The notes beneath the pieces were generated by a model. The model was not told the origin of the DNA, made no database searches, and was given only the letters and a program-made list of their open reading frames with translations. 64,000 bases of DNA, from contig NZ_BBLU01000003.1 of assembly GCF_000759715.1 (NCBI RefSeq), forward strand, positions 120,298 through 184,297, written 5' to 3'. The position numbers and the translations under genes were made by a program. This document shows positions 56,821 to 64,000 of the stretch, piece after piece; within the stretch, counting starts at the first letter, position 1, and every line of letters begins with the position of its first letter. The stretch is from Demequina mangrovi (GTDB taxonomy: Bacteria > Actinomycetota > Actinomycetes > Actinomycetales > Demequinaceae).

Positions 56821-58427
56821 GCCTGCTCCGTCTCCCCCGCCGCAGGGGCCGGATCGCGGCCCGCCGCGGCGGCCATGGCGCGTTCGAGGACTGCCCCGAC
56901 GCCCGCATCGTGCGCGGGCGCGTAGGCGGCGCCGGTGACCACTGTAGTTCCGTCCTCGACGCGCGCGATCAGCCAGACCTTGCGACGCGACGCGAACAGC
57001 GACGTCGCGAGGCCGGCGAGCGTGAGCAGCGCGGCGACCAGCAGGAACGGCAGCGACGGGTCGGCACGGAGGTCGAACGCGCCGTAGCGCGGCAGCTCCT
57101 CGAAGGTGACCGACCCGAGCCCGTCGGGCAGCTCGACCGTCTCGCCGAGCGCGAGGCGCAGGGTGACCGGTTGCCCGTCGGCGTCCTGGACGGGGCTCAG
57201 CTGCGACTCGTCGAGCGTGTAGACGTTCTGCGGCACCCCGGCGTCGAGGCCGAGGTCGCCGGTGTACACGAGCATCTCGATCACGGGGTTGGCGGGGTCA
57301 GGGTGGACGGACCCGACCGCGAACGGCCCCTCGACGAAGCTCGGGTAGAGGGTCGCCTTGAACCCGAGCTGCTCCCCGGTCGAGACGTCCGGCACCTTGA
57401 CGACGCCCGTGGACGTGTAGGCCGCGTCCTGGGCGAGGAAGACCACCGGCCCGGAGAAGGCGACCTCGCCCGCGGCGTCGTGGACCGTGATGACCGGCGC
57501 ATAGCCGTTGCCCTGAAGGTAGACCTTGGCGTCGCCCGCCTCGAGCGGGTGGTTGACCGCGATGGTCTCCTCCACCGGGTCCTCGCCCGGCTCGGTGAAG
57601 GTGACGTTCGCCTGGAAGTGGAGGGGGCGGCCGGTGTCCGAGAACGAGGCGTCGAGCGAGTCCAGCCGCAGCGTGAACGGGTCGAGGTCGGACGGGTCGA
57701 ACAGCGCGCCGGAGGAGAAGGTGTCGTACGCGACGACAGCGTTGGTGAAGGACCTGCCCTCGACCACGATCGCCTGGCCGCGGTACGTGAAGAGCGTCCC
57801 GTAGGCGACGGCGACGAGCACCAGCACCAGCGAGGCGTGGAACACGAGGTTGCCGAGCTCGCGCACATGCCCGGTCTCCGCCGCGAGCGCGAGCGAGCCG
57901 TCCTCGCGCCGGTCGACCCGCACGCGGTAGCCGGTGAGCGCACCGAGGCGGCCCGCGCGGGGGCGCAGGGCGGCGCGGGCCGCCGCGAGCGCCTCGTCCG
58001 GGGTGGACGATGCGGTCTCGGGCCCGGCGCCGTCGTAGCGCGCGAGCGTGCGGGGCGTCGCGGCGATGGGGCGGCGCAGCTCGCGCCAGTGGTGGACCGC
58101 GCGGGGCGCGATGCAGCCGATGAGCGAGGCGAAGAGCAGCACGTAGATCGCGGTGAACCACGCGGAGCCGAAGACGTCGAGGAAGCCGGTCGCATCGAGG
58201 ACCGGCCCCCAGAAGGGGTACTCCGCGAGAAAGGCGCGGGTCGCGGCGGCGTCCTGCGGCCACTGCGGCAGCACCGAGCCGGGGATCGAGGCGAGCGCGA
58301 GGAGCAGCAGGAGGATGAGCGCGACGCGCATCGACGTGACCTGGCGCCAGATCCATCGCAGCCATCCGCGCGCGCCCAGGCGGGGCGCGTCGGGGACGAC
58401 GTAGTTGTCGAGCTTGACGCGCGCCAT
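56817..58427 (-). CDS. resB: Cytochrome c biogenesis protein ResB
   Basis: This 536-residue protein has three N-terminal helices, a large extracytoplasmic domain (about 190-450) and a last helix near 475, the layout of ResB/Ccs1. ALASIPGSVLPQWPQD, HVRELGNLVFHASLVLVLVAVAYG and FSSGALFDPSDLDPFTLRL are typical. It pairs with CcsB as the system II synthase. An ASSTPDEA linker at about 137-144 carries a GGACGATGC element. The ATG overlaps the ccdA stop by one base (TGATG). Confidence 0.93.
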   Translation of the reverse strand: MARVKLDNYVVPDAPRLGARGWLRWIWRQVTSMRVALILLLLLALASIPGSVLPQWPQDAAATRAFLAEYPFWGPVLDATGFLDVFGSAWFTAIYVLLFASLIGCIAPRAVHHWRELRRPIAATPRTLARYDGAGPETASSTPDEALAAARAALRPRAGRLGALTGYRVRVDRREDGSLALAAETGHVRELGNLVFHASLVLVLVAVAYGTLFTYRGQAIVVEGRSFTNAVVAYDTFSSGALFDPSDLDPFTLRLDSLDASFSDTGRPLHFQANVTFTEPGEDPVEETIAVNHPLEAGDAKVYLQGNGYAPVITVHDAAGEVAFSGPVVFLAQDAAYTSTGVVKVPDVSTGEQLGFKATLYPSFVEGPFAVGSVHPDPANPVIEMLVYTGDLGLDAGVPQNVYTLDESQLSPVQDADGQPVTLRLALGETVELPDGLGSVTFEELPRYGAFDLRADPSLPFLLVAALLTLAGLATSLFASRRKVWLIARVEDGTTVVTGAAYAPAHDAGVGAVLERAMAAAAGRDPAPAAGETEQA

Positions 58428-59191
58428 CAGACCGCCGTCCAGAAGCCGTCGATCCAGCCCTGGAGCTCGAGCGCGAGGCGGTCCCACAGCCCCGTCACCA
58501 GCATCACGCCGAGCACGATGAGCAGCGCGCCGCCGATCCGCATGAGCGCGACGCGGTGGCGTCGCAGCCAGCGGAGCACCCGGCCGGAGCGCTCGAACAG
58601 CGCGGCGAGCAGCACGAAGGGCAGGCCCAGGCCGACGCAGTACGCGACCGCGAGCGCGACGCCGCGGCCCTGGGTCGCCTCGGACAGGCTCAGCGCGTAG
58701 ACCGCCCCGAGCGTGGGGCCGATGCATGGGGTCCAGCCGAGGCCGAACGCGACGCCGAGCACGGGCGCACCCGCGAGGCCCGCGGTCGGGCTGACGTGGA
58801 GCCGACGCTCGGTCTGGAGGAACGGCATCGCCCCCATGAACGCGAAGCCGAGAAGGATGATCACCACGCCGAGCAGGCGCGTGATGAGCGTGAGGTACGG
58901 CGCGAGGGTCGCGCCGAGCGAGGACGCGAGGAAGCCGAACGTGATGAAGACGGCGGAGAAGCCCGCGACGAACAGCAGCGCGCCGAGGATCAGCTTGGGC
59001 TTGGAGGCCTTGCCCGTCCCGCCCGTGCCGGCCATGCCGGAGACGTAGCCCAGGTAGCCGGGCACCAGCGGCACCACGCAGGGCGAGGCGAAGCTCACCA
59101 GTCCGGCGAGGACCGCCACCGGGATCGCGAGCAGCATCGAGCCCGACAGCGCGATGCCGGCGAAGGAGGCGTCCGCCGCGAGGGCGGTCAC
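58427..59191 (-). CDS. ccdA: Thiol-reducing membrane protein CcdA
   Basis: This 254-residue protein has six helices and one cysteine in each half, in SFASPCVVPLVPGYLGYVSG and GWTPCIGPTLGAVY, both conserved in CcdA. It carries reducing equivalents across the membrane to the TlpA-like protein encoded just upstream. The GTG start overlaps the preceding stop (GTGA). Confidence 0.94.
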   Translation of the reverse strand: MTALAADASFAGIALSGSMLLAIPVAVLAGLVSFASPCVVPLVPGYLGYVSGMAGTGGTGKASKPKLILGALLFVAGFSAVFITFGFLASSLGATLAPYLTLITRLLGVVIILLGFAFMGAMPFLQTERRLHVSPTAGLAGAPVLGVAFGLGWTPCIGPTLGAVYALSLSEATQGRGVALAVAYCVGLGLPFVLLAALFERSGRVLRWLRRHRVALMRIGGALLIVLGVMLVTGLWDRLALELQGWIDGFWTAV

Positions 59192-59748
59192 GCGGCGGCC
59201 CCTGCCGCCTCGTCCACGAGGGTGCGCAGCGTCGACGGGTCGACGGTGCCGATGACGCGCGCGTGCAGGCGTCCCTCGGTGTCGATCACGAGCGTGGTAG
59301 GCACGGCGTTCATGGCGACGATGCCCTGGAGGGCGGCGGTGGCCGCGCCGTCGGAGTCGTCGATGCTCGGGTACGCGATCCCGAAGGTGCGCTCGAAGGC
59401 CTCCGCGGTGGCGGCATCGTCCCTGCCGTTGACGCCGACGATCTGGACGTCGTCGCGCGCGTCGATCTCCGCGAGGTCGGGCGCCTCGGCGCGGCACGGC
59501 GGGCACGAGGCGTACCAGGTGTTGATGAGCACCACCTGTCCGCGGTATTCGGCGACGTCCACCGCGTCGCCCGCGAAGGACGTCCCCGCGAGCGCGACCT
59601 CGGCGCCCTCGTCGAAGACCGTGACCGTGCCGTCGCCCGAGACGTAGCCGGGCGACTCCACGGGGTCGCCGGGGGCGCACGCCGCGAGCGTGAGCACGAG
59701 GGCGAGGACCACCGCGATGAGGATCGCGAGGCGCGCGGCTGGCCTCAC
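59188..59748 (-). CDS. TlpA/ResA-like thioredoxin lipoprotein
   Basis: This 186-residue protein has a signal sequence with lipobox LAAC (Cys24) and a thioredoxin fold with the redox pair Cys82/Cys85 in ASCPPCRAEAP. It presumably reduces apocytochrome c cysteines before heme attachment, using electrons from CcdA. VPTTLVIDTEG contains the cis-proline. The GTG start overlaps the phosphatase stop. Confidence 0.93.
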   Translation of the reverse strand: MRPAARLAILIAVVLALVLTLAACAPGDPVESPGYVSGDGTVTVFDEGAEVALAGTSFAGDAVDVAEYRGQVVLINTWYASCPPCRAEAPDLAEIDARDDVQIVGVNGRDDAATAEAFERTFGIAYPSIDDSDGAATAALQGIVAMNAVPTTLVIDTEGRLHARVIGTVDPSTLRTLVDEAAGAAA

Positions 59749-60362
59749 CTGGGCACCTCGATGTGGCCGGCCGGGGTGGCGTACCCGGCGAACGCGATCG
59801 CGTCGCCGTCGACGTCGAAGGCCGTGAGCGAGGCGAGCGCGCACTCGCGCGAGCGGGGATCGTGGACGTACGAGCGACCCTCGGCGGAGCAGCGCGCGAC
59901 CCAGATGGGGAGCTGGTGGCTCACGATCACGGTGGTGGAGTCCGGGTTGGCCGCGGCCGCGTCGATGATCGCGGCGCGCATGCGCGCGGCCTGCTCGACG
60001 TACGGCTCCCCCCACGACGGCGTGCGCGGGTTGCGGATGCGCCAGAGGTTCCTCGGCTTGAGGAAGTCCATGGGCCGCGGGGTGCGCTCGCCGGCGAAGA
60101 TGTTGTCGGCCTCGATGACGCGGTCCTCGGTCGCGATGTCGAGGGAGAAGGCCGCGGCGATGGGTGCTGCGGTCTGCTGCGCCCGCAGCAGCGGGGACGC
60201 CACGACCCGGCCGACGTGCTCGCCGGACGCGACCAGGTGGTCGGCGACCGCCTGCGCCATCGCCTGCCCCGTCTCGGACAGGCGGAACTCCGGGAGGCGG
60301 CCGTAGAGGATGCCGTCGGGGTTGTGGACATGGCCGTGGCGAAGGACGAGCACGCGGGACAT
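59745..60362 (-). CDS. Histidine phosphatase (phosphoglycerate mutase-like)
   Basis: This 205-residue protein has the phosphohistidine motif LRHGH near the start, ASPLLRAQQTA, and the second histidine in VSHQLPI. In mycobacteria the same gene (Rv0525) precedes the resA-ccdA-resB-ccsB set, and the order is identical here. The substrate is unknown. I chose the ATG at 60362 (MSRVLVLRHGH), 7 nt after GACAAT, over a GTG 15 nt upstream. Confidence 0.88.
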   Translation of the reverse strand: MSRVLVLRHGHVHNPDGILYGRLPEFRLSETGQAMAQAVADHLVASGEHVGRVVASPLLRAQQTAAPIAAAFSLDIATEDRVIEADNIFAGERTPRPMDFLKPRNLWRIRNPRTPSWGEPYVEQAARMRAAIIDAAAANPDSTTVIVSHQLPIWVARCSAEGRSYVHDPRSRECALASLTAFDVDGDAIAFAGYATPAGHIEVPR

Positions 60363-60381
60363 GGGTCCTATTGTCACCCGT

Positions 60382-60618
60382 CTACGAGAGCGCTCGGTGC
60401 AGCCTGTCGGCGTCGATGCGCCAGAAGCCGACCGTCTCGCCGTCGACCTTCACCACCGGGATCTCGTCCCCGTAGCGTGCCTTGAGGTCCGCATCGGTGT
60501 CGATGTCGACCTCCTCCCACGCCTCCCCACGCTCGCCGCACACCGCCTCGACCACGGCGCGGGCGTCGTCGCACAGATGGCAGCCGGCGCGGCCGAGGAG
60601 CAGGACACGAGCGGGCAT
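60382..60618 (-). CDS. Glutaredoxin-like protein
   Basis: This 78-residue thioredoxin-fold protein has the redox motif CHLC at 13-16 and EIPVVKVDGETVGFWRID with the cis-proline. It is of the short glutaredoxin/DUF836 type found in actinobacteria. It lies 19 nt upstream of the phosphatase and probably begins the cytochrome c biogenesis transcript. TATCCT is 6 nt before the ATG (leaderless). Confidence 0.9.
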   Translation of the reverse strand: MPARVLLLGRAGCHLCDDARAVVEAVCGERGEAWEEVDIDTDADLKARYGDEIPVVKVDGETVGFWRIDADRLHRALS

Positions 60619-60690
60619 GCGACCAGGATACGGGCGTGATCTGCACCACCGGGCTCTGGTCGCCGCCCGGGGCGTCGGTACAGTTGACGC
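60619..60690. promoter_or_regulatory. Divergent leaderless promoters of glutaredoxin and HAD genes
   Basis: TATCCT-GGTCGC-ATG on the minus strand (box 60625-60630) and TACAGT-TGACGC-GTG on the plus strand (box 60679-60684) each place the -10 exactly 6 nt before the start codon. The gap is 72 nt. Confidence 0.65.
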
Positions 60691-61554
60691 GTGACCCCCG
60701 CCGACGCACGACCCGCGACTCGCGTGGCGGCGTTCTTCGACGTCGACAACACGGTCATCCGGGGCGCGAGCTCCTTCCACATCGCCCGCGGGCTGTGGCA
60801 GCGCGACTACTTCCGCCTCCGCGACATCATCAAGCTCGGCTACGAGCAGGCCACCTACGTGCTGTTCGGCGAGTCCAAGGACCAGATGGACCGCGTGCGC
60901 GAGCACGGCCTGGGCATCATCAACGGGTGGTCCGTCGCGGAGATGACCGCGGTGGCCGAGGAGGTCTACGACGAGCTGCTCGCGAGCCGCGTCTACCCCG
61001 GCACCAAGGCGATCATCGACGAGCATCTCGAGCGCGGCCACGAGGTGTGGTTCGTCACGGCGTCCCCCGCGGAGATCGGGCGGCTCATCGCGCGTCGCGT
61101 GGGCGCGACGGGCGCGCTCGGCACCATCGGCGAGCACGTCGACGGCCACTACACGGGCCGGCTGGTCGGCGAGTTCCTCCACGGGCCGCACAAGGCCGAC
61201 GCCGTGCGCGAGCTCGCCGCGGAGCGCGGGATCGCCCTCGAGGACAGCTACGCGTACGGCGACTCGGTCAACGACGCCTCGATGCTCGAGACCGTGGGCC
61301 ACCCGTGCGCGATCAACCCCGACCCGCGCATGCGCCGCCTCGCCACGCAGCGCGGCTGGACGATGCGCGAGTTCCGCAAGCGCCGCAAGAGCGGGCGCCG
61401 CGGCATCGTGAAGTCCTCGGTCACCGGTGCGGCGTGGATCACCATCCAGGTGACGCGCGGGGTCAAGGGCGCGTGCCGCGGCATCGTCGGGCTGCCCCGC
61501 CGGGCCTCCTCGGCCGCGGGCCGCACCCACAGCGACGAGGCCCGCGAGCTCTAG
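60691..61554 (+). CDS. HAD-superfamily hydrolase, SerB-like (subfamily IB)
   Basis: This 287-residue protein has motif I FFDVDNTVIRG (nucleophile Asp17, Asp19), motif II VTASP, a lysine in HKADAV and motif IV YGDSVNDASML. This is the phosphoserine phosphatase-like IB group, often next to the bS22 and excisionase-type HTH genes in actinobacteria, as here. The C-terminal 60 residues are basic (FRKRRKSGRRG) with a moderately hydrophobic patch, perhaps for membrane contact. The substrate is not certain. Confidence 0.88.
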   Translation: MTPADARPATRVAAFFDVDNTVIRGASSFHIARGLWQRDYFRLRDIIKLGYEQATYVLFGESKDQMDRVREHGLGIINGWSVAEMTAVAEEVYDELLASRVYPGTKAIIDEHLERGHEVWFVTASPAEIGRLIARRVGATGALGTIGEHVDGHYTGRLVGEFLHGPHKADAVRELAAERGIALEDSYAYGDSVNDASMLETVGHPCAINPDPRMRRLATQRGWTMREFRKRRKSGRRGIVKSSVTGAAWITIQVTRGVKGACRGIVGLPRRASSAAGRTHSDEAREL

Positions 61555-61590
61555 CCTGCTCGCCGCGCATCGCCGCGCGGGGCATGCGAA

Positions 61591-61622
61591 ACGCCCGCCC
61601 CGCCGGGTGGCGGGACGGGCGT
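61591..61622. terminator. Shared terminator between HAD and bS22 genes
   Basis: ACGCCCGCCCCGCC pairs with GGCGGGACGGGCGT (one mismatch) around GGGT. It lies between two convergent genes and is followed on the plus strand by no clear T-tract. Confidence 0.85.
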
Positions 61623-61638
61623 CCGGAAGCGCTTGCGC

Positions 61639-61737
61639 TTACTTCTTGTTGCGACGCTGGTGGCGCGTCTTCCGAAGCAGCTTGCGGTGCTTCTTCTTCG
61701 ACATGCGCTTGCGACGCTTCTTGATGATGGAACCCAC
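61639..61737 (-). CDS. Small ribosomal subunit protein bS22
   Basis: This 32-residue, extremely basic protein starts at GTG 61737 ([20 protein letters not shown]) and ends RRNKK before TAA. It matches the AURKAIP1/COX24-domain protein described as bS22 in mycobacterial ribosomes. It is too short for usual gene finders. GAGGTAGG lies upstream at good spacing. The neighbours, an HTH excisionase-family gene upstream and a SerB-like gene downstream, repeat the mycobacterial arrangement. Confidence 0.92.
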   Translation of the reverse strand: MGSIIKKRRKRMSKKKHRKLLRKTRHQRRNKK

Positions 61738-61823
61738 GGGACCTACCTCATTCGTTGACGAACGTGCGGAGCGTGCTCACGCACGCCGGCGTCCAGGCCG
61801 CGCTGGACGCGACAGACGATCCC

Positions 61824-62057
61824 CTAGCCTACCGTGCCCGTGGCCCTGCCGTCATCTTCGGTCGGGTACCCTCCCGCGAGCGCGGCCTGCTCCATGAACT
61901 GCTCGACCGCCTGCTCCGGCACGCGGAACGAGCGCCCGAAGCGCACGGCGGGGAGCTCCCCGTTGTGGATCCAGCGGTAAACCGTCATGCGCGAGACCCG
62001 GACCATATCCGCGACCTCGGCGACGGTGAGGAAGGTGGTACGCGGTGTCTCGGCCAT
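61824..62057 (-). CDS. Excisionase-family helix-turn-helix protein
   Basis: This 77-residue MerR-like winged-helix protein has FLTVAEVADMVRVSRMTVYRW followed by IHNGELPAVRFGRSFRVPEQAVEQFM. It belongs to the BldC/excisionase-type DNA-binding domain family, present as a single small regulator next to bS22 in many actinobacteria. It has GAGAGGGACGAG upstream of the ATG. There is no phage context, so a chromosomal regulator is more likely than an excisionase. Confidence 0.9.
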   Translation of the reverse strand: MAETPRTTFLTVAEVADMVRVSRMTVYRWIHNGELPAVRFGRSFRVPEQAVEQFMEQAALAGGYPTEDDGRATGTVG

Positions 62058-62110
62058 GTCGTCTCGTCCCTCTCGAAGCGTCTGGCGCGTCTATCGGCCG
62101 GATGCACTCT

Positions 62111-62137
62111 CAACTGTAGGGGCTGATGTGACAGTTG
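62111..62137. promoter_or_regulatory. Inverted repeat in the HTH/trkH divergent gap
   Basis: CAACTGT (62111-62117) and ACAGTTG (62131-62137) form a 7-bp dyad with a 13-nt spacer. TACAGT on the minus strand overlaps the left arm and could be a -10 for the HTH gene. The dyad may be its autoregulatory operator. Confidence 0.45.
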
Positions 62138-62230
62138 TGAAGTGTGGGAGACGCGCCGATGATGGGGGTGGGGCTAGGCTCACGCGCGGGGCCGCAAGCA
62201 GGGCGGACGCGCCCCGAGGTGAGGAGACCG

Positions 62231-63604
62231 ATGGCAGGCCTGCGGGAGGCGCGCGAGGCGTTCGGCGAGTGGGTCGACCGTGTCGCGCTCGAGTCGCCGG
62301 CCCGGCTCACCCTCGGCGCCTTCGCCCTCACCATCCTGCTGTTCACCGGGCTGCTGTCCCTTCCCTTCGCGACCACGACCGGGCATCGTGCCCCGTTCAT
62401 CGACGCGCTCTTCACCTCGACCTCCGCGGTCTGCGTCACCGGCCTCGTGACGGTCGACACCGGCACGTTCTGGTCCCCGTGGGGCCTCGCGATCATCGGC
62501 CTCGCGATCAAGGTGGGCGGGCTCGGGATCATGACCCTGGCGTCGCTCGCCGGCCTCGCGGTCTCGCGCCGCCTGGGCCTCACGCAGCGCATCCTCGCGG
62601 CAGGCGAGTCGCGCGCGTCCGGGCTGGGCGACCTCGCGTCGCTGCTCCGCACGGTCATCATCGTCTCGACGAGCGTCGAGCTGCTCATCGCGGCCTTCCT
62701 CATCCCCCGCTTCCTCACCCTCGACTACGGCCTCGCGAAGTCCTTCGGGTACTCGCTGTTCTACGGCGTCTCGGCGTTCAACAACGCGGGCTTCACCCCC
62801 GACCCGGTGGGGCTGTACCCGTACGCCGGAGACGCGTGGATCCTCGTCCCCATCGGCCTGGGCGTGTTCATCGGCGGGCTCGGCTACCCGGTGTACCTCA
62901 ACCTCATCCGGCAGTGGCGCAACCCGCGACGCTGGTCGCTCCACACCAAGCTCACGCTCGTCACGGTCACGGTGCTCGCCTTCATCTCCGCGGCCTTCCT
63001 CGCGGTCTTCGAGTGGACCAACCCGGACACGCTCGGCGATCACAGCTCGGGCAAGACGATCGGCAACATCTTCTTCCAGTCGATCAACCAGCGCTCCGGC
63101 GGCTTCGCGTCGTTCGACATCGGCCTCGCGCGCGAGCAGACCTGGCTGCTCGAGGACGTCCTCATGTTCGTCGGCGGCGGCTCGGGGTCGACCGCGGGCG
63201 GCATCCGCGTCACCACGCTCGCGGTGCTGGTGCTCGCCGCGTGGGCCGAGGCGCGCGGCCGCCGCGACATCGAGGCCTTCGGCAAGCGCATCGGCACCGA
63301 GGTGCTGCGCGTCGCGGTGTCCATCACGCTCATGGGCCTCTTCGTCGTCATCGTCACCACCGGCATCTTCATGTGGCAGACCGACATCGCCCTCGACCGG
63401 GCGCTGTACGAGGTGGTCTCGGCCTACGCCACCTGCGGCCTCTCGACCGGCATCACCGGCTCGCTCGACTCCGATGCGAAGATGACCTTGATCATCACCA
63501 TGTACCTGGGACGCGTGGGCTCGCTCACGCTCGCCTCGGCGCTCATGCTCAACCGGCAGCGCCGGGTGATCCGCTACCCGTCAGAAAGGCCGATCATTGG
63601 CTAG
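62231..63604 (+). CDS. trkH: TrkH/KtrB-family potassium uptake channel subunit
   Basis: This 457-residue membrane protein has four M1-P-M2 repeats with selectivity-filter segments TSAVCVTGL, NNAGFTPD, RSGGFASFD and TCGLSTG. It moves K+ together with the cytoplasmic TrkA/KtrA protein encoded next. GAGGTGAGGAG precedes the ATG at 62231; an open frame from 62144 is not supported. The stop lies inside the start of trkA. Confidence 0.94.
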   Translation: MAGLREAREAFGEWVDRVALESPARLTLGAFALTILLFTGLLSLPFATTTGHRAPFIDALFTSTSAVCVTGLVTVDTGTFWSPWGLAIIGLAIKVGGLGIMTLASLAGLAVSRRLGLTQRILAAGESRASGLGDLASLLRTVIIVSTSVELLIAAFLIPRFLTLDYGLAKSFGYSLFYGVSAFNNAGFTPDPVGLYPYAGDAWILVPIGLGVFIGGLGYPVYLNLIRQWRNPRRWSLHTKLTLVTVTVLAFISAAFLAVFEWTNPDTLGDHSSGKTIGNIFFQSINQRSGGFASFDIGLAREQTWLLEDVLMFVGGGSGSTAGGIRVTTLAVLVLAAWAEARGRRDIEAFGKRIGTEVLRVAVSITLMGLFVVIVTTGIFMWQTDIALDRALYEVVSAYATCGLSTGITGSLDSDAKMTLIITMYLGRVGSLTLASALMLNRQRRVIRYPSERPIIG

Positions 63605-64000
63605 CAACGACTCGACAGCCGCGGGCGTCCTCGTCTTCGGCCTGGGCCGCTTCGGCTCCGCGATCGCGGACACGCTCGACAACATGGACGTCGAGGTGCT
63701 CGGCGTGGAGCGCGACCCGGGCGTGGTCGAGCGCTGGTCCAAGCGCATCCCCTGCGTCGAGGCCGACGGCACCGACCCGCGTGCCCTCGAGCAGATCGGC
63801 GCGGCGGACTTCGCCGCGGCGGTGGTCGGCGTCGGCACCTCGCTCGAGGCGTCGGTGCTCATCACCGGCAACCTGGTCGACATCGGCGTGCCCGAGATCT
63901 GGGCGAAGGCGACGTCGACCGAGCACAAGCGCATCCTCGAGCGCATCGGCGCCCACCACGTGGTCCTGCCCGAGGCCGAGGCGGGCGCGCGCATCGCGCA
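63597..64000 (+). CDS. trkA: TrkA/KtrA regulatory subunit (RCK N-domain, partial)
   Basis: The reading frame starts at TTG 63597, 7 nt after AAAGG, and runs off the right edge with 134 complete codons. It has the Rossmann nucleotide site VFGLGRFGSAIA near 13-24, the acidic end of strand 2 (GVERDP) and ADGTDPRALEQIG. It binds nucleotides and gates the TrkH channel, with which it overlaps by 8 nt. The RCK C-domain would lie beyond the window. Confidence 0.92.
   Translation, partial: MASNDSTAAGVLVFGLGRFGSAIADTLDNMDVEVLGVERDPGVVERWSKRIPCVEADGTDPRALEQIGAADFAAAVVGVGTSLEASVLITGNLVDIGVPEIWAKATSTEHKRILERIGAHHVVLPEAEAGARIA

Noticed and set aside
61824-62057. Possible phage or integrative element marked by an excisionase-like protein
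   Set aside because: There is no integrase, attachment repeat, tRNA target or phage gene nearby. The HTH gene is in the conserved bS22/SerB chromosomal context.

Overview
The window is very GC-rich (about 70% or more by eye), gene-dense and clearly actinobacterial. It carries a 14-gene type I NADH dehydrogenase operon, a dispersed menaquinone pathway, a system II cytochrome c biogenesis operon in the mycobacterial gene order, the tiny ribosomal protein bS22, and many start codons placed 6-7 nt after a TANNNT -10 box (leaderless transcription). The gene content and the saccharolytic genes suggest a Micrococcales bacterium. Demequina or a relative is my guess, but the sequence given here cannot prove it.

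Layout. 1-3213 (all minus): a cut-off membrane protein with calcium-binding repeats, an MpaB-type oxygenase, a cysteine hydrolase and HtpX. 3214-10318: a redox/sulfur block. It holds ferredoxin-NADP reductase (fprA), an uncharacterised two-gene operon (TPR-DUF4037 plus DUF4125), and, divergently, a cysteine-rich leader peptide, sulfite reductase and cysH. FprA could reduce the ferredoxin that feeds the sulfite reductase. A 25-bp element recurs upstream of both fprA and the uncharacterised operon. 10326-17306: a giant secreted enzyme with two GH13 catalytic domains (amylase plus pullulanase) under a LacI-type operator, and a RarD-like exporter.

17452-35322 (all minus): menJ, nuoABCDEFGHIJKLMN and a polyprenyl diphosphate synthase, apparently one transcription unit of about 18 kb with mostly overlapping stop/start codons. 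35441-47572: alditol oxidase, an unusual fusion of isochorismate synthase to a methyltransferase, menD, menC, menB, menE and menA, plus a sirtuin, two lipoproteins and two small membrane proteins. Together with menJ and the prenyl synthase these genes make and reduce the quinone used by complex I. No menG/ubiE, menH or menI is visible in the window.

47578-54413: a LacI-regulated ABC importer (binding protein and two permeases) with a GH3 glycosidase, resembling xylobiose/beta-glucoside uptake. 54708-60618: glycosyltransferase, ccsB, resB, ccdA, a TlpA-like thioredoxin, a histidine phosphatase and a glutaredoxin. 60691-64000: HAD phosphatase, bS22, an excisionase-type HTH protein, and TrkH plus the start of TrkA.

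Three features cut across the map. The 9-mer GGACGATGC (or its complement) occurs at 36 positions I located, in both orientations, often in protein linkers and promoters, yet is absent from the whole menJ-nuo operon. Leaderless promoters are very common. Two convergent intergenic gaps share a repeat family with the core GACCGTCAGCGCCCCAT.
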